Shown here: positions 1 to 9,178 of the stretch, piece after piece | Position numbering within the stretch: position 1 is the stretch's first letter | How the letters are laid out: each line of letters opens with the position of its first letter | From: Croceicoccus ponticola | GTDB lineage: Bacteria; Pseudomonadota; Alphaproteobacteria; Sphingomonadales; Sphingomonadaceae | Direction of reading: 5' to 3' | NCBI RefSeq assembly: GCF_004004515.1 | Contig: NZ_RXOL01000013.1 | Span: 1-52,203, forward strand | DNA length: 52,203 nt | Made by a program: the position numbers and the translations under genes | Notes under the pieces: generated by a model | Database searches by the model: none | Told to the model about the DNA's origin: nothing | What the model saw: only the letters and a program-made list of their open reading frames with translations

Positions 1-537
1 GCCAAACCGTCCCTGTCGGGACGCGGACAGGATCATTCCGCTATTGAAGCTGCACTTGCTATTTATCTCAGCAAAGTGCGTACAATACATTGGAAGATCT
101 GGCCCACGAAGACCTATCCTGCGGCGGGCATGTCTCGACCGAGTAAACGACCATGTCCCGACAAACGGCATCGCCGGCGCTATCGAAACAGAAGGCGCTA
201 ACGACAACCTCGTTCACAACGCCAACTACGATGACGCCATCGTAGATCGAATTAAGGTGCCTCAAATCATCCTTGACCGGGCCACGATTAAACGACCGCA
301 CCCGACAGATCACATCAGCAACTCAATTTACCCCTTGCAGCGCAGGGGCCATCCAAAGATGACACTACCCCTACAACCTATTTACTCGGCGGCACCCTTG
401 GCACAGCTCTGCCACACCTGTGATGTGTTATAGTTTGCAAGCTCCACAACCTGGCTCAAAACAGGCAACGTTTCCGCTTTTTGCAGATTGGCAGTTGAGA
501 CAATTCGCAGCGGCGTCAAGGGGAGGAAAATAACGAC
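1..537. other. No supportable gene; upstream region of the first TonB receptor
   Basis: Short overlapping reading frames occur on both strands here, but none has a recognisable domain, a convincing ribosome binding site or sphingomonad-like codon use. The last part must hold the promoter of the TonB receptor at 538. A GGGGAGGAAAA stretch about 10 bases before its ATG is a good Shine-Dalgarno site. The left part may be decayed coding DNA, but I cannot assign it. Confidence 0.5.
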
Positions 538-2904
538 ATGACTAGGCACGCTATCCGTTTGCTTTGCGGACTTTCGATCTGGGCGATGGCAACGCCCCAC
601 GCGCTGGCGGAGGACGCTCAGGATCCCGGGAGCGATCCGCAAGCAGTTGATACCTCCCTTGCGCCAGAGCAACGCTCTTTCAACGAGATCATCGTTACCG
701 CTCAGAAGCGCACCGAAAACATCCAGGACGTCCCGATCTCGATCGCTGCGATTGGCAGCGAGACGATCGCCGACCTAAACGCCTCCACCATTCAGGGGCT
801 TGAAGGCGCGATTCCCAACGTCGAGATAGGCACCTTCTCGAACACGCCTAACACCGCCGTATTCACGATCCGCGGCATCGGCGTGATCGAGCCCGATCCC
901 TATGCCGGCAACACCGTGGGCATCGTCGTCGATGGCCAGCCCCAGTTCTTCTCGACCGGCGCGCTGCTCGACTTGTACGACGTCGAACGGATCGAAGTCT
1001 TGCGCGGTCCGCAAGGCACGCTGTTCGGTGCCAACACCACCGGTGGCGTCATCAACATCCTCAACAACCGACCTACAGACGAGTGGGGCGGCCGGTTCGA
1101 CCTGGGCTACGGGAACTACGACCAGATTCAGGTAGGCGGCGTGATCAACGCACCGCTCGGCGAATCCCTGTCCGCGCGCTTCGCTGTCAATCATAACGAA
1201 CGGGACGGTCATGTTTACAACGTTATCGACGGGTCCGACATGGGGCATCGCAGCGTCACGCTCTATCGGGGTATGTTGCGTTTCCAGAACGGGAACTTCG
1301 ATGCTACGCTGATGGGCCAGTACGACCGCTCGCGCAACGGCTCTCCCATCGTGGTCGCCGGCAACGTGCCGAGCGATGTCGAGTTCGTGCCCGAAGGGTT
1401 CCTCGACATGTATGGCTCGCCCTGCCTGCCCGCGGGCAGCCGGTGCTCGGCGCCCGACACCTACTTCTCGGCGCAGGATGGCGGCATCCTCAATGACACG
1501 CCCGACCAGAGCGACATGAACAACTACCGCGCCGGGCTGGACATGAAGTTGACCAATACCGCGCTGGGCGACCTTACCTCGATCACCGCATATCGCGAGT
1601 TCGACCTGTTCGAATTTACCGACCAGGACGGTTCGCCCGTGTTCCTGATCGACACGCGGCGCGGCACCGAAGGCTGGCAGTTCAGTCAGGAACTGCGGAC
1701 CGACTTTGATCTGGGCGGTATAGATTTCACCGTGGGCGGCTTCTATATGAAGACGCATTACGAACATTATCAGGACCTCCGCATCGACTTCGCCGGCGGG
1801 GTCAGCTACGATCTCGAAACCGGCGAAATCACCAAGGGCCTGCCCGGGCTGTTCCAGAAGAACATCCAGGACCAGGACAACCACTCACTTAGTTTCTTCG
1901 CTCAAAGCTACTTCGACCTGACCGAGCGCCTTCGCGCGCAGGCCGGCATCCGCTACACCTATGAAAAGACGAAGATGCTGGCATCGACCGCGACGAGTCT
2001 GTCGACGACCGGGGTCACTACGTTCGACGGCACCGCGCCCGATGGCACTCCGAACATCGCGCTCGGCACGGCGGCCCCGCCGCTGGGCGTTGAAAGTTGG
2101 AACAATATCGGGTGGAAGTTGGGCCTCGATTACGAGGTCGCCGATGACGTCATGCTCTACACCTACTGGGCCCGAGGCTTCAAATCTGGCGGGTTCACGG
2201 GACGCATCGGCATTCCGCAGGATCTTGGCCCCTACGATCCGGAAGAAGTCGATACCTTCGAGATCGGCGTCAAGGGCGACTTCTTCGGCGGAATCGCCCG
2301 AGTCAACGTCGCGGCCTTCTACACCGACTATCGCGACATGCAGTTGGCCCAGATCTATTTTATCGGATCGGGAGAAGACCTGATCCAGGGGAATACTATC
2401 ATCAATGCGGCCAGTTCCTCGATCAAGGGCGTGGAAGCCGAACTTTCCCTGCTTGCAACGGAAGGTCTCATTCTCAACGGTGCGTTTGCTTATCTCGATG
2501 CGCAATACGAGAATTTCGATTTCCTGTTGCCCAGCGGCGAAGTTGTCGACTTGTCCGGCGAACGCCTCCAAAACGCTCCGAAATGGTCGACGAATGCGGG
2601 CTTTACCTACGAATTTGCTCTGAGGCCGAACGTCGAGGCGCGCCTGGGTGCGAACTATGCCTACAGCTCGGAGAAACAGTTGACCTCGATTCTCGACACG
2701 CCCCGGGCCCGCATGCAGCCGACGCACCTCGTCAATGCCAACGCCTCGATCAAGTTCGATGATGCCTATACGCTCGGCGTGTGGGCCACGAACCTGTTCG
2801 ATGAACGTTACATCGCCTCGGTTTTCGATGCTCCGGGGACACTCGGCCTGACCAACTATGCGCCGCCCCGCATGTATGGCGTGAAGTTCTCGGCCGAATG
2901 GTGA
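538..2904 (+). CDS. TonB-dependent outer-membrane receptor
   Basis: 788 residues, normal for the family. Residues 1-24 form a signal peptide ending in HALA. A TonB-box-like segment (NEIIVTAQKR, about residues 50-60) precedes the plug domain, which contains VERIEVLRGPQGTLFG and GGVINI. A long beta-barrel follows and ends in an aromatic residue (SAEW), as outer-membrane barrels require. Such sphingomonad receptors import aromatic or other carbon substrates using TonB-ExbBD energy. The gene directly precedes a Rieske oxygenase on the same strand, so the two may share a substrate. That substrate cannot be read from the sequence. The start is supported by an upstream GGAGG. Confidence 0.93.
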   Translation: MTRHAIRLLCGLSIWAMATPHALAEDAQDPGSDPQAVDTSLAPEQRSFNEIIVTAQKRTENIQDVPISIAAIGSETIADLNASTIQGLEGAIPNVEIGTFSNTPNTAVFTIRGIGVIEPDPYAGNTVGIVVDGQPQFFSTGALLDLYDVERIEVLRGPQGTLFGANTTGGVINILNNRPTDEWGGRFDLGYGNYDQIQVGGVINAPLGESLSARFAVNHNERDGHVYNVIDGSDMGHRSVTLYRGMLRFQNGNFDATLMGQYDRSRNGSPIVVAGNVPSDVEFVPEGFLDMYGSPCLPAGSRCSAPDTYFSAQDGGILNDTPDQSDMNNYRAGLDMKLTNTALGDLTSITAYREFDLFEFTDQDGSPVFLIDTRRGTEGWQFSQELRTDFDLGGIDFTVGGFYMKTHYEHYQDLRIDFAGGVSYDLETGEITKGLPGLFQKNIQDQDNHSLSFFAQSYFDLTERLRAQAGIRYTYEKTKMLASTATSLSTTGVTTFDGTAPDGTPNIALGTAAPPLGVESWNNIGWKLGLDYEVADDVMLYTYWARGFKSGGFTGRIGIPQDLGPYDPEEVDTFEIGVKGDFFGGIARVNVAAFYTDYRDMQLAQIYFIGSGEDLIQGNTIINAASSSIKGVEAELSLLATEGLILNGAFAYLDAQYENFDFLLPSGEVVDLSGERLQNAPKWSTNAGFTYEFALRPNVEARLGANYAYSSEKQLTSILDTPRARMQPTHLVNANASIKFDDAYTLGVWATNLFDERYIASVFDAPGTLGLTNYAPPRMYGVKFSAEW

Positions 2905-2909
2905 TGTCC

Positions 2910-2939
2910 GGCGCCGCCCTCTTTGTCGGGGGCGGCGCC
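2910..2939 (+). terminator. GC-rich hairpin after the TonB receptor
   Basis: GGCGCCGCCC (2910-2919) and GGGCGGCGCC (2930-2939) form a perfect 10-bp stem six bases after the receptor stop codon. No T-run follows (ATTAAG), so it may be an attenuating or mRNA-stabilising hairpin between the two genes instead of a true intrinsic terminator. Confidence 0.45.
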
Positions 2940-3036
2940 ATTAAGCAGGTAGCCGGCGGGGACGAGCCAGGCCTGTCGATATGGCGCAACAGCGATATCG
3001 GCCCGTTGTTGGCCAAGAACTTGGAGAAAAGGTGAC

Positions 3037-4464
3037 ATGACCAGCGCGGTTGTCGACCACGGTCTGCCGAGGGCCGATACGCCGCCCGGAAGGGCCCGTT
3101 GTCCCGGCCTCAACGTGCAGGAGATCGTCCAGAAGGACCTGATGCCTCCGCCGCCGGTGCTGTCGTTCGAGGAACACGAATACCTCGGTAGCGAGGACAT
3201 CTCGCTCGATCGCTACTACGACCCGGACGTGTTCGCGCGCGAAGTTGAGAAAATCTGGAAGCGCACTTGGCAATGGGTCTGCCGCGAGGAGCACATTCCC
3301 GAACCCGGCGACTTCTACACTTACAAAGTCGCCCATCTTTCCTTCCTGGTCGTGCGCCAGAAGGACATGAGCGTAAAGGCGTTCGCCAACAGCTGTCTGC
3401 ACCGGGCAACCAAGTTCAAGCGCGGCGAAGGGATGGGAAGCGGCGCCGAGATCCGGTGCCCGTATCACGGGTGGACCTGGGACAATGACGGCAGCCTCAA
3501 GTCTGTCCCCTGCGCCTGGGACTTCTCGCACGTCGAGCCCGGCCGGTTTCAGCTCCCAGAAATCCGGGTCGGGCAGTGGGGAGGGTTCATATTCATCAAC
3601 CCTTCCCAAGGGGGGCCTGACCTCCTCGACTATCTGGCGCCCGTCCCGGAGCATTTCGCCGGCTGGGACATGGAGGACCGCTTCGTCGAACTGCACATTG
3701 CCAAGGAACTGCCCTGCAACTGGAAAACGGCGCAGGAGGCGTTTCTCGAATCCTACCACGTGCTGGAAACGCACCCGCAGCTCCTGCAGGGTACCGGCGA
3801 CGCGAACGTCCAGTACGATTGCCACAGCGCGCACGTGACGCGCTTCTACGCCGCCGGCGGCGTCAACTCTCCGCACCTTGCCAATCCTCTGTCCGAGCAG
3901 GAACTGGTCAACACCATGCTGGTGGGCGATCGATCCGTCCTGCAGGACCTGCAAGTTGGCGAAGGCGAAACGGCTCGCACGGTCATGGCGCGCTTCCTGC
4001 GCAAAACGCTGGGCAAGAAATACCGCGTCGACCTTTCGCGCTTCTCGGACAGCGAGATGATCGACACGATCGAGTATCACATCTTTCCCAACATGGTCCT
4101 TTTCCCGGGCTTGTCCCTACCGATGGTCTACCGCTTCCGCCCCATCGGCAACGATCCGGAACGCACCCTGTTCGAATTGCTGTTTCTTCGCCCGGTGGCC
4201 GCAGGCGATCGGCATCCGGAGCCGCCCGACCCCTTCCTCGTGGCCGAACACGAAAGCTATGCCAGCGCGCCCGGCATGGATGCGTCGATGGGACACGTCT
4301 ACGATCAGGACACCGACAACCTGCGCGCGCAGCAACAGGGGTTCAAGGCTAGCAGCAAGGGGACCGAGACGCTGGGCAACTATCAGGAGGCCCGGATCCG
4401 CCACTTCCAGCGCGTGGTGGATCAATATCTCAGAGCCTACGCGCTCGAACCGACTTGGCCCTGA
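3037..4464 (+). CDS. Rieske non-haem iron oxygenase, alpha subunit
   Basis: 475 residues. The Rieske [2Fe-2S] site is CLH followed 17 residues later by CPYH (about residues 121-144). The mononuclear iron site is ESYHVLETH, with both histidines present (about residues 236-244). This is the ring-hydroxylating dioxygenase/demethylase family, which activates O2 with electrons from a separate ferredoxin and reductase. No beta subunit, ferredoxin or reductase lies beside it. The N-terminus carries an extra segment with ARCPGLNVQEI before the usual fold. A near-match to that segment starts the truncated gene downstream, so this was probably one of two tandem Rieske genes. The ATG has an AAGG a few bases upstream. 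Confidence 0.93.
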   Translation: MTSAVVDHGLPRADTPPGRARCPGLNVQEIVQKDLMPPPPVLSFEEHEYLGSEDISLDRYYDPDVFAREVEKIWKRTWQWVCREEHIPEPGDFYTYKVAHLSFLVVRQKDMSVKAFANSCLHRATKFKRGEGMGSGAEIRCPYHGWTWDNDGSLKSVPCAWDFSHVEPGRFQLPEIRVGQWGGFIFINPSQGGPDLLDYLAPVPEHFAGWDMEDRFVELHIAKELPCNWKTAQEAFLESYHVLETHPQLLQGTGDANVQYDCHSAHVTRFYAAGGVNSPHLANPLSEQELVNTMLVGDRSVLQDLQVGEGETARTVMARFLRKTLGKKYRVDLSRFSDSEMIDTIEYHIFPNMVLFPGLSLPMVYRFRPIGNDPERTLFELLFLRPVAAGDRHPEPPDPFLVAEHESYASAPGMDASMGHVYDQDTDNLRAQQQGFKASSKGTETLGNYQEARIRHFQRVVDQYLRAYALEPTWP

Positions 4465-4476
4465 AAGGAAACCAGC

Positions 4477-4575
4477 ATGGATGACGTCGACCTCGCCCGC
4501 TGCCCCGGGCCCAGCGTCCAGAACGTGCTGCTGACCGACGGTGATCGTGGGCACCAGCCACAAACGGCGTTGTGA
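4477..4575 (+). pseudogene. N-terminal stub of a second Rieske oxygenase gene
   Basis: Twelve bases after the stop of the preceding Rieske gene, and behind a good GAAAGGAAA ribosome binding site, an ATG opens a 32-codon frame. It contains ARCPGPSVQNV, matching ARCPGLNVQEI at the same place in the upstream Rieske protein. Similarity stops at about 4546, after which the frame runs into unrelated sequence and a TGA. I read this as a paralogous oxygenase gene cut by a rearrangement. The IS6 element at 5012 is the likely agent, although unexplained DNA lies between. Confidence 0.6.
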
Positions 4576-5011
4576 AGTTGTTCAAGTGATGGGCCATGTA
4601 TCGGCCGGAAGCGGGATATCTTCGTCCCGCCAAAGCCGTTGCAGCGTCTGCGCCATAACACCGGTGAGCTCGCATTTTTCCGATTCGACGACGAGAGCTA
4701 TAGATGAAAGGGGGCAATCAACAGAGCATGGGGGCATGACCCCCTTCATTTGATTGCCGGTCCGCCGATAGGCCTCCACCGGAATTCTCCGGCGACGCCT
4801 TGGCTCGGACGCTCCATCTGGTTCTCGCTGACACCCTTTGCCGAATGGGAGGCCCGGAGAACGTGCTCGCTATTCCGTCCATGATCCTCCCACTTCAAAG
4901 AAGTGATCATCGTATGTTGGACGCCTTTCTAGGCGACCATTTCCGGCCAGCGTCAGTTTCGCCGCGGGTGGCCTCCAGTGCGACCTCTGCTTCAAAATCC
5001 GCGCTGTAGTG
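4576..5011. other. Unassigned DNA between the Rieske stub and the first IS6 element
   Basis: Two short frames (4582-4779 minus, 4800-5009 plus) have no recognisable domain, and I do not support them as genes. The stretch carries a nested inverted repeat at 4713-4758, listed separately. It probably consists of mobile-element debris. Confidence 0.4.
4713..4758. repeat. Nested inverted repeat
   Basis: GGCAATCAA at 4713-4721 is the exact inverse of TTGATTGCC at 4750-4758. Inside it, GGGGG (4730-4734) pairs with CCCCC (4740-4744) around CATGA. The whole could form a cruciform or mRNA hairpin. It sits just after the truncation point of the Rieske stub. Function is unknown. Confidence 0.6.
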
Positions 5012-5888
5012 GAAGCTGTCAGTCAAACGCTAAACCGTCTCCACCTGCGGCACCGAGCCGCGTAGTGAGAGCGACATGAATCCTATTTCGTTCAAACGAC
5101 ACCGCTTTCCTCCGGACGTCATCCGGCTCGGGGTTTGGCTCTATTATCGTTTCACCCTGAGCCTGCGCCACGTCGAAGATCTGCTCGCCGAAAGGGGGAT
5201 CGACCTTTGCTACGAGACGGTACGGTGCTGGGCCAACAAGTTCGGCCCTGCCATCGCTGCCAATATCCGCCGCAAGCGAGGGCGCGCTGATTCCGTCTGG
5301 CACCTCGACGAGATGGTCGTCCGGATCAACGGCCAGCGGATGTACATGTGGCGGGCCGTCGACAAGGAAGGCGAAGTGCTGGACGTCCTCGTCCAGAAGC
5401 GCCGGAACAAAGAGGCAGCACTGAAATTGCTCAGGAAACTTCTGAAGAACCAAGGGGCCGTGCCGGAAGCCATCGTCACCGATGGACTCAAATCATATCC
5501 GGCAGCACTGGAGGTCCTCGGCTGCGTCGACATACATCGACCGGGCCGATTGCGGGATAATAATCGAGTGGAGAATTCGCACCTTCCCGTCCGACGAAGA
5601 GAGCGAAAGATGCAGCGGTTCAAGTCGCAGGGTCAGGCCCAGCGGTTCGTTTCCACCCACTCAGCAATCTACAACATCTTCGCCATCAAGCGTCACCTGA
5701 TCTCCCGCAATATCATGCGCCATTTCCGATCCGCCGCCATGGCGGAATGGAATGCTGCGTCCGCTGCTGCAGCATGAATTTTCAGGATCGGGCACTCGCT
5801 TGTTCGTCAACCGATAACCTGACAAGCCCACGCGTATTATCCTCGCCGGCTCACTTTTCAATTAGGAGCGTTTGCTTTGACAGTGCCT
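5012..5888 (+). mobile_element. IS6-family insertion sequence, subgroup A, copy 1
   Basis: The left boundary is placed by alignment with copy 2 at 15264. GCTGTCAGT and the following CGCTAAACCGTCTCC match, although the outermost three bases are GAA where copy 2 has GGT. The right end is TGACAGTGCC at 5879-5888, the inverse of GGCACTGTCA. The element is about 877 bp and encodes one transposase. I see no 8-bp target duplication across its two ends, or across the pair formed with copy 2. Confidence 0.75.
5076..5777 (+). CDS. IS6-family transposase
   Basis: 233 residues, standard IS6/IS26 length. After a helix-turn-helix region (about residues 15-50) comes the DDE catalytic core: D in WHLDEM, D in VTDGLKSY and E in NNRVENSHLPVRRRER. 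The enzyme drives replicative transposition and cointegrate formation. It differs from the copy at 15328 at about 12 residues by my count, so the two are recent relatives rather than identical duplicates. The frame is intact and likely active. Confidence 0.95.
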   Translation: MNPISFKRHRFPPDVIRLGVWLYYRFTLSLRHVEDLLAERGIDLCYETVRCWANKFGPAIAANIRRKRGRADSVWHLDEMVVRINGQRMYMWRAVDKEGEVLDVLVQKRRNKEAALKLLRKLLKNQGAVPEAIVTDGLKSYPAALEVLGCVDIHRPGRLRDNNRVENSHLPVRRRERKMQRFKSQGQAQRFVSTHSAIYNIFAIKRHLISRNIMRHFRSAAMAEWNAASAAAA

Positions 5889-5940
5889 TGGCATCGAAGG
5901 GCACATGACCGGAAAACCCTCTTCCAACCGGACGACGAAA

Positions 5941-6918
5941 TCAGCGGGCGCCGACGCTCAACATGACCCGCCCGAACGGGTGACCGTTTGCGACAAACCG
6001 ATGAGCTTCGACCGCCTCTGACAATCCGAAGACCCGATCGATAGGCATGCGATAGACACCCTCCACGAGTTTGGCGAGAACCGTGTCGACAAGATTCCGG
6101 ACGCGGTCGGTGTGCATTTCCTGGCCCAAGGACACCCCATAGACCACCAGTCTTTCCCCAATCAGCTCGAAGAAGCTGAACGAGGGAATTTCGCCGGTTG
6201 AGGCCCCGACGGCAGCGTATCGGCCATGGGGCCGCAGCGCCTTGACCAGCAGGTCCTTGCCCTTGCCGCCCGCGAGATCCAGTGCAAGGTCGACACCCTT
6301 GCCGCCGGTGAGATCAAGGCAACGGGCCGCAATGTCCTCGTCGCGATAGTTGATCCCGTGATCGAGACCGTAGCTCCGCAATTCATCGAGCCGCGCCGCG
6401 CTGGACGAAGTTCCGATCACGATTGCTCCGGCTTCCTTCGCGATCTGGATTGCGGCTATTCCGACGCCTCCGGCCGCGCCCTGGATCAGAACGGTCTCTC
6501 CCGGCTGGACATGGCCATATGTGATCAATGCGTCGTGCGCTGTTCCAAAAGCGATCGGTGCAGCTGCTGCGACCAACGTATCGAGCGCGTCCGGAATGCC
6601 GTACGTGTAGTGCTCGGGCGAGGCGAAAAGTTCGGCGTGACTGCCGTTCCAGTTAAACGCCACGACGCGTTGTCCTGGCCGGAATCTGGTTACGTCCTTA
6701 CCGACGTCCTCGACGATTCCCGCCGCCTGGTATCCTGGCACGAACGGCACTTCAGCCGGAGGCGAGAGCAGGCGGTTGAGCAGGTCGCCGCCTTCGATCG
6801 AAATCGCCTCGTTCCTGATGAGCACGGTGTTATCGCTCACTTGCGGGTCGGGATGATCACCGTAAGCCATTACCTCGGGGCCGCCGTTCTCGCTGTAGAA
6901 GACCGCTTTCATTTGCAT
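5941..6918 (-). CDS. Zinc-independent MDR oxidoreductase (quinone oxidoreductase-like)
   Basis: 325 residues. This is a GroES-like N-terminal domain followed by a Rossmann domain with the NADPH motif GAAGGVGIAAIQIA (about residues 150-163). It lacks the cysteine cluster of zinc alcohol dehydrogenases, which fits the NADPH:quinone reductase/enoyl reductase branch of the medium-chain family. It is the last gene of the leftward catabolic operon, 37 bases after the GST gene. A role in reducing an unsaturated ketone or quinone intermediate is plausible but inferred. Confidence 0.9.
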   Translation of the reverse strand: MQMKAVFYSENGGPEVMAYGDHPDPQVSDNTVLIRNEAISIEGGDLLNRLLSPPAEVPFVPGYQAAGIVEDVGKDVTRFRPGQRVVAFNWNGSHAELFASPEHYTYGIPDALDTLVAAAAPIAFGTAHDALITYGHVQPGETVLIQGAAGGVGIAAIQIAKEAGAIVIGTSSSAARLDELRSYGLDHGINYRDEDIAARCLDLTGGKGVDLALDLAGGKGKDLLVKALRPHGRYAAVGASTGEIPSFSFFELIGERLVVYGVSLGQEMHTDRVRNLVDTVLAKLVEGVYRMPIDRVFGLSEAVEAHRFVANGHPFGRVMLSVGAR

Positions 6919-6955
6919 ACACTTTCTAGTTGGAATTCGATCGGTTTGCAGGCTC

Positions 6956-7624
6956 TTAGTCGAGTGAGCCTGCCTCGCCTTGCCAGGCGGTCGGACGGGA
7001 TTTCATGCGATCGAAGAAGTCGCGGGCCCAACCGGCTTCTTCCGGGATGGGCTGACCATGGTGTTCCCCGAACTGAAGGTAGCAATAAAGGAATATGTCC
7101 GCGAGCGAGAAGCGGTCGCCGCAAACCCACTGTCGACCCTTTAGAAAGTCACTGATCCAGACAATCTTTTCGCGCGCCTTCGCTTTCAGCACCGGCGCGG
7201 CTTCGGCAGGCAGGACGGTCTTGGTGACTTGCAGGCCGTTGGCCTTGTCGGATTCGAAAAACTCGCGCCCTTCTTCCGTGGAGAAACCCTCCCCGAGCGG
7301 CTCGGCGATTTTCTGATCGATGCGACGCACCCACATCCTGGTTTCCACACGCTCCAACGGCGTCGAGCCGATCAAGGGCGGGTCAGGTTGTATATCTTCG
7401 AGATATTCGCAGATCGCGGTTATTTCGGTGAGCGCCGTGCCGTCGTCCAGCACGATGGCCGGAAGCTCGCCCAGCGGGTTCACATCGGTAATGAAAGGTG
7501 CCCGGCGGTTTTCGCGGGCGAGCAGGTCGATCACCTTGCGTTCGAACTTGATGCCCTTTTCCTGCGCGAACATCCAGACGACCCATGGGCTGGGCGCGAA
7601 AAGATCGAAGTCGTAGAAAATCAT
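6956..7624 (-). CDS. Glutathione S-transferase family protein
   Basis: 222 residues. It has a thioredoxin-fold N-terminal domain with the glutathione-site elements NPLGELPAIVLDD and LTEITAICEYLE (about residues 50-75), then an all-helical C-terminal domain including CGDRFSLADI. In sphingomonads such enzymes carry out ether cleavage, dehalogenation, isomerisation or conjugation in aromatic degradation. The gene lies between an SDR and an MDR gene in one operon, which favours a catabolic role over general stress. The reaction cannot be told from sequence alone. Confidence 0.9.
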   Translation of the reverse strand: MIFYDFDLFAPSPWVVWMFAQEKGIKFERKVIDLLARENRRAPFITDVNPLGELPAIVLDDGTALTEITAICEYLEDIQPDPPLIGSTPLERVETRMWVRRIDQKIAEPLGEGFSTEEGREFFESDKANGLQVTKTVLPAEAAPVLKAKAREKIVWISDFLKGRQWVCGDRFSLADIFLYCYLQFGEHHGQPIPEEAGWARDFFDRMKSRPTAWQGEAGSLD

Positions 7625-7643
7625 CGGATGGTCCCTGTCATTG

Positions 7644-8429
7644 CTATCGTGCGCTCCAGCCGCCGTCGACGGTCAGTTCCGTGCCGGTCATGAAGCTGCT
7701 TTCGTGGGATGCCAGAAACAGAATGGCATTTGCGATCTCTTCGGGCTCCGCGATCCTGCCCATCGGTGTTTCGGCGGCGAGAGCATCCAGCAGATTGCCG
7801 TCATCGCTCATTGCCGCGTTGCCGGCCTGCGTCATTTCCGTCCGTGCAAAGCCGGGGTGGATGGAGTTGACGCGGATCGGCTGTCCGGACTGCGCGAATT
7901 CGATCGCCGCAGTCTTGGTGAAGCTGCGCAATGCGCCCTTGCTGGCGGCATACGCGCCCGCCTGGGCAATCCCGACATTGGCCAGGATGGAGGAGACGTT
8001 GACGACACTGGCCCACCGGCCGTTTGCTCGTCCGGCCTGGCCAAGGGCGGGGCCGAGGTGAGTCAGCGCATGAAACGCGCTGGTCGCGTTGACCGTCATG
8101 ACCCTGTGCCAGTCATGATGCTCCATGACCCCGATCGCGCCCGTGGGTGCGATGCCGGCATTGTTCACGAGGATGTCGAGGCCGTTCGGGAAATGCCGGG
8201 CCGCGGTTTTCCAGTCGTCCGGCATGGTCACGTCGAGCTTCACGTAGCGTATGGCCGGCGAAATGCCCCGCACTGCCGCCGATCGCTCGCTGTCTTCTCC
8301 GACAAGATCGGCCACCCAGACTTGCGCGCCTTCGCGGGCGAAGAGTTTCGCGACCGCCTGACCGATGCCGCCGAGCCCTCCGGTGACGAGCGCCGTGCAA
8401 CCCGACAACCTGCCGGTACCGTCCTTCAT
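7644..8429 (-). CDS. Short-chain dehydrogenase/reductase (second of a pair)
   Basis: 261 residues from the ATG at 8429, which overlaps the stop of the preceding SDR gene as ATGA. The cofactor motif TGGLGGIG (about residues 17-24), NNAG, the catalytic Ser in VVNVSS and YAASK (YxxxK) are all present. It ends in DGGWSAR, as classical SDRs do. It oxidises or reduces a hydroxyl/keto group with NAD(P). A longer upstream frame exists, but it only shadows the neighbouring gene. Confidence 0.93.
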   Translation of the reverse strand: MKDGTGRLSGCTALVTGGLGGIGQAVAKLFAREGAQVWVADLVGEDSERSAAVRGISPAIRYVKLDVTMPDDWKTAARHFPNGLDILVNNAGIAPTGAIGVMEHHDWHRVMTVNATSAFHALTHLGPALGQAGRANGRWASVVNVSSILANVGIAQAGAYAASKGALRSFTKTAAIEFAQSGQPIRVNSIHPGFARTEMTQAGNAAMSDDGNLLDALAAETPMGRIAEPEEIANAILFLASHESSFMTGTELTVDGGWSAR

Positions 8430-9178
8430 TGTGCCGTGAACCCGTTGTCCACGACGAATTCGGTGCCGTTCACATAAGCGGCCGCATCGGACAGAAGGAA
8501 CAGGATCGCATCGACCACAGCCGAAACCGGAATGAACTGACCCGAAGGTTGCAGGGCACGCATCTGCTTCTCGATTTCCTCGTCCCCGCCGAGCTGCGCG
8601 ACAATTTCCTTCACCATCGGCGTTTCGGTCATGGCGGGGTGGACCGAATTGACGCGGACTCGCGTTCCGCCCCCGATCGCTTCGAGCGCGGCTGCCTTCG
8701 ACATCAGGCGAACGGCGGCCTTGCTCGCGCAATAGGCCGACGCACCGGCCGCACCCGCGATCCCAGCAGTGGAAGATATGTTCACGACACTTCCGCTACC
8801 TTGCCGGTACATCACGGGCAGCGTGTGCTTCATGCCAAGGAACGGTCCTTCGACGTTGACCTGCATCGACAGCCGGAAATCGCCGAGATCCATTTCGGTG
8901 ATAGGCCCCATACGGATAATACCGGCACAATTGACCAGTCCGTCGATCCGCCCGAACCGTTCGGTAGTTTCCGCAATCGCCGAAATCCACGCCGCTTCGT
9001 CGCTTACGCTCATGCGGATGACATGCGTCGCTGGCTGAGAGACCTCGTTGAGATCGATCGCGACAACTTTTGCACCGGCTTTGACCAAGGCCGCCACGCT
9101 TGCGGCCCCGATGCCCGATGCCGCGCCGGTCACGATCACCACGCGGTCGCAATGTCGCGCGACAACGTCGTCGCTCAT
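8426..9178 (-). CDS. Short-chain dehydrogenase/reductase (first of a pair)
   Basis: 250 residues from ATG 9178 (MSDDVVARH), overlapping the VOC gene stop by ATGA. It has TGAASGIG for cofactor binding, NCAG where NNAG is usual, VVNISS and YCASK. It is a classical SDR like its downstream neighbour but clearly divergent from it, so the two likely act on successive or alternative intermediates. After a Rieske dioxygenase, a cis-dihydrodiol dehydrogenase would be the expected partner, and either SDR could fill that role. This is inference. Confidence 0.93.
   Translation of the reverse strand: MSDDVVARHCDRVVIVTGAASGIGAASVAALVKAGAKVVAIDLNEVSQPATHVIRMSVSDEAAWISAIAETTERFGRIDGLVNCAGIIRMGPITEMDLGDFRLSMQVNVEGPFLGMKHTLPVMYRQGSGSVVNISSTAGIAGAAGASAYCASKAAVRLMSKAAALEAIGGGTRVRVNSVHPAMTETPMVKEIVAQLGGDEEIEKQMRALQPSGQFIPVSAVVDAILFLLSDAAAYVNGTEFVVDNGFTAQ

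Noticed and set aside
775-1884. 369-codon minus-strand frame inside the first TonB receptor
   Set aside because: Antisense shadow of a well-supported receptor gene.
4582-5009. Two small frames (65 and 69 codons) between the Rieske stub and the IS
   Set aside because: No family resemblance and no convincing start context. One runs through the nested inverted repeat.
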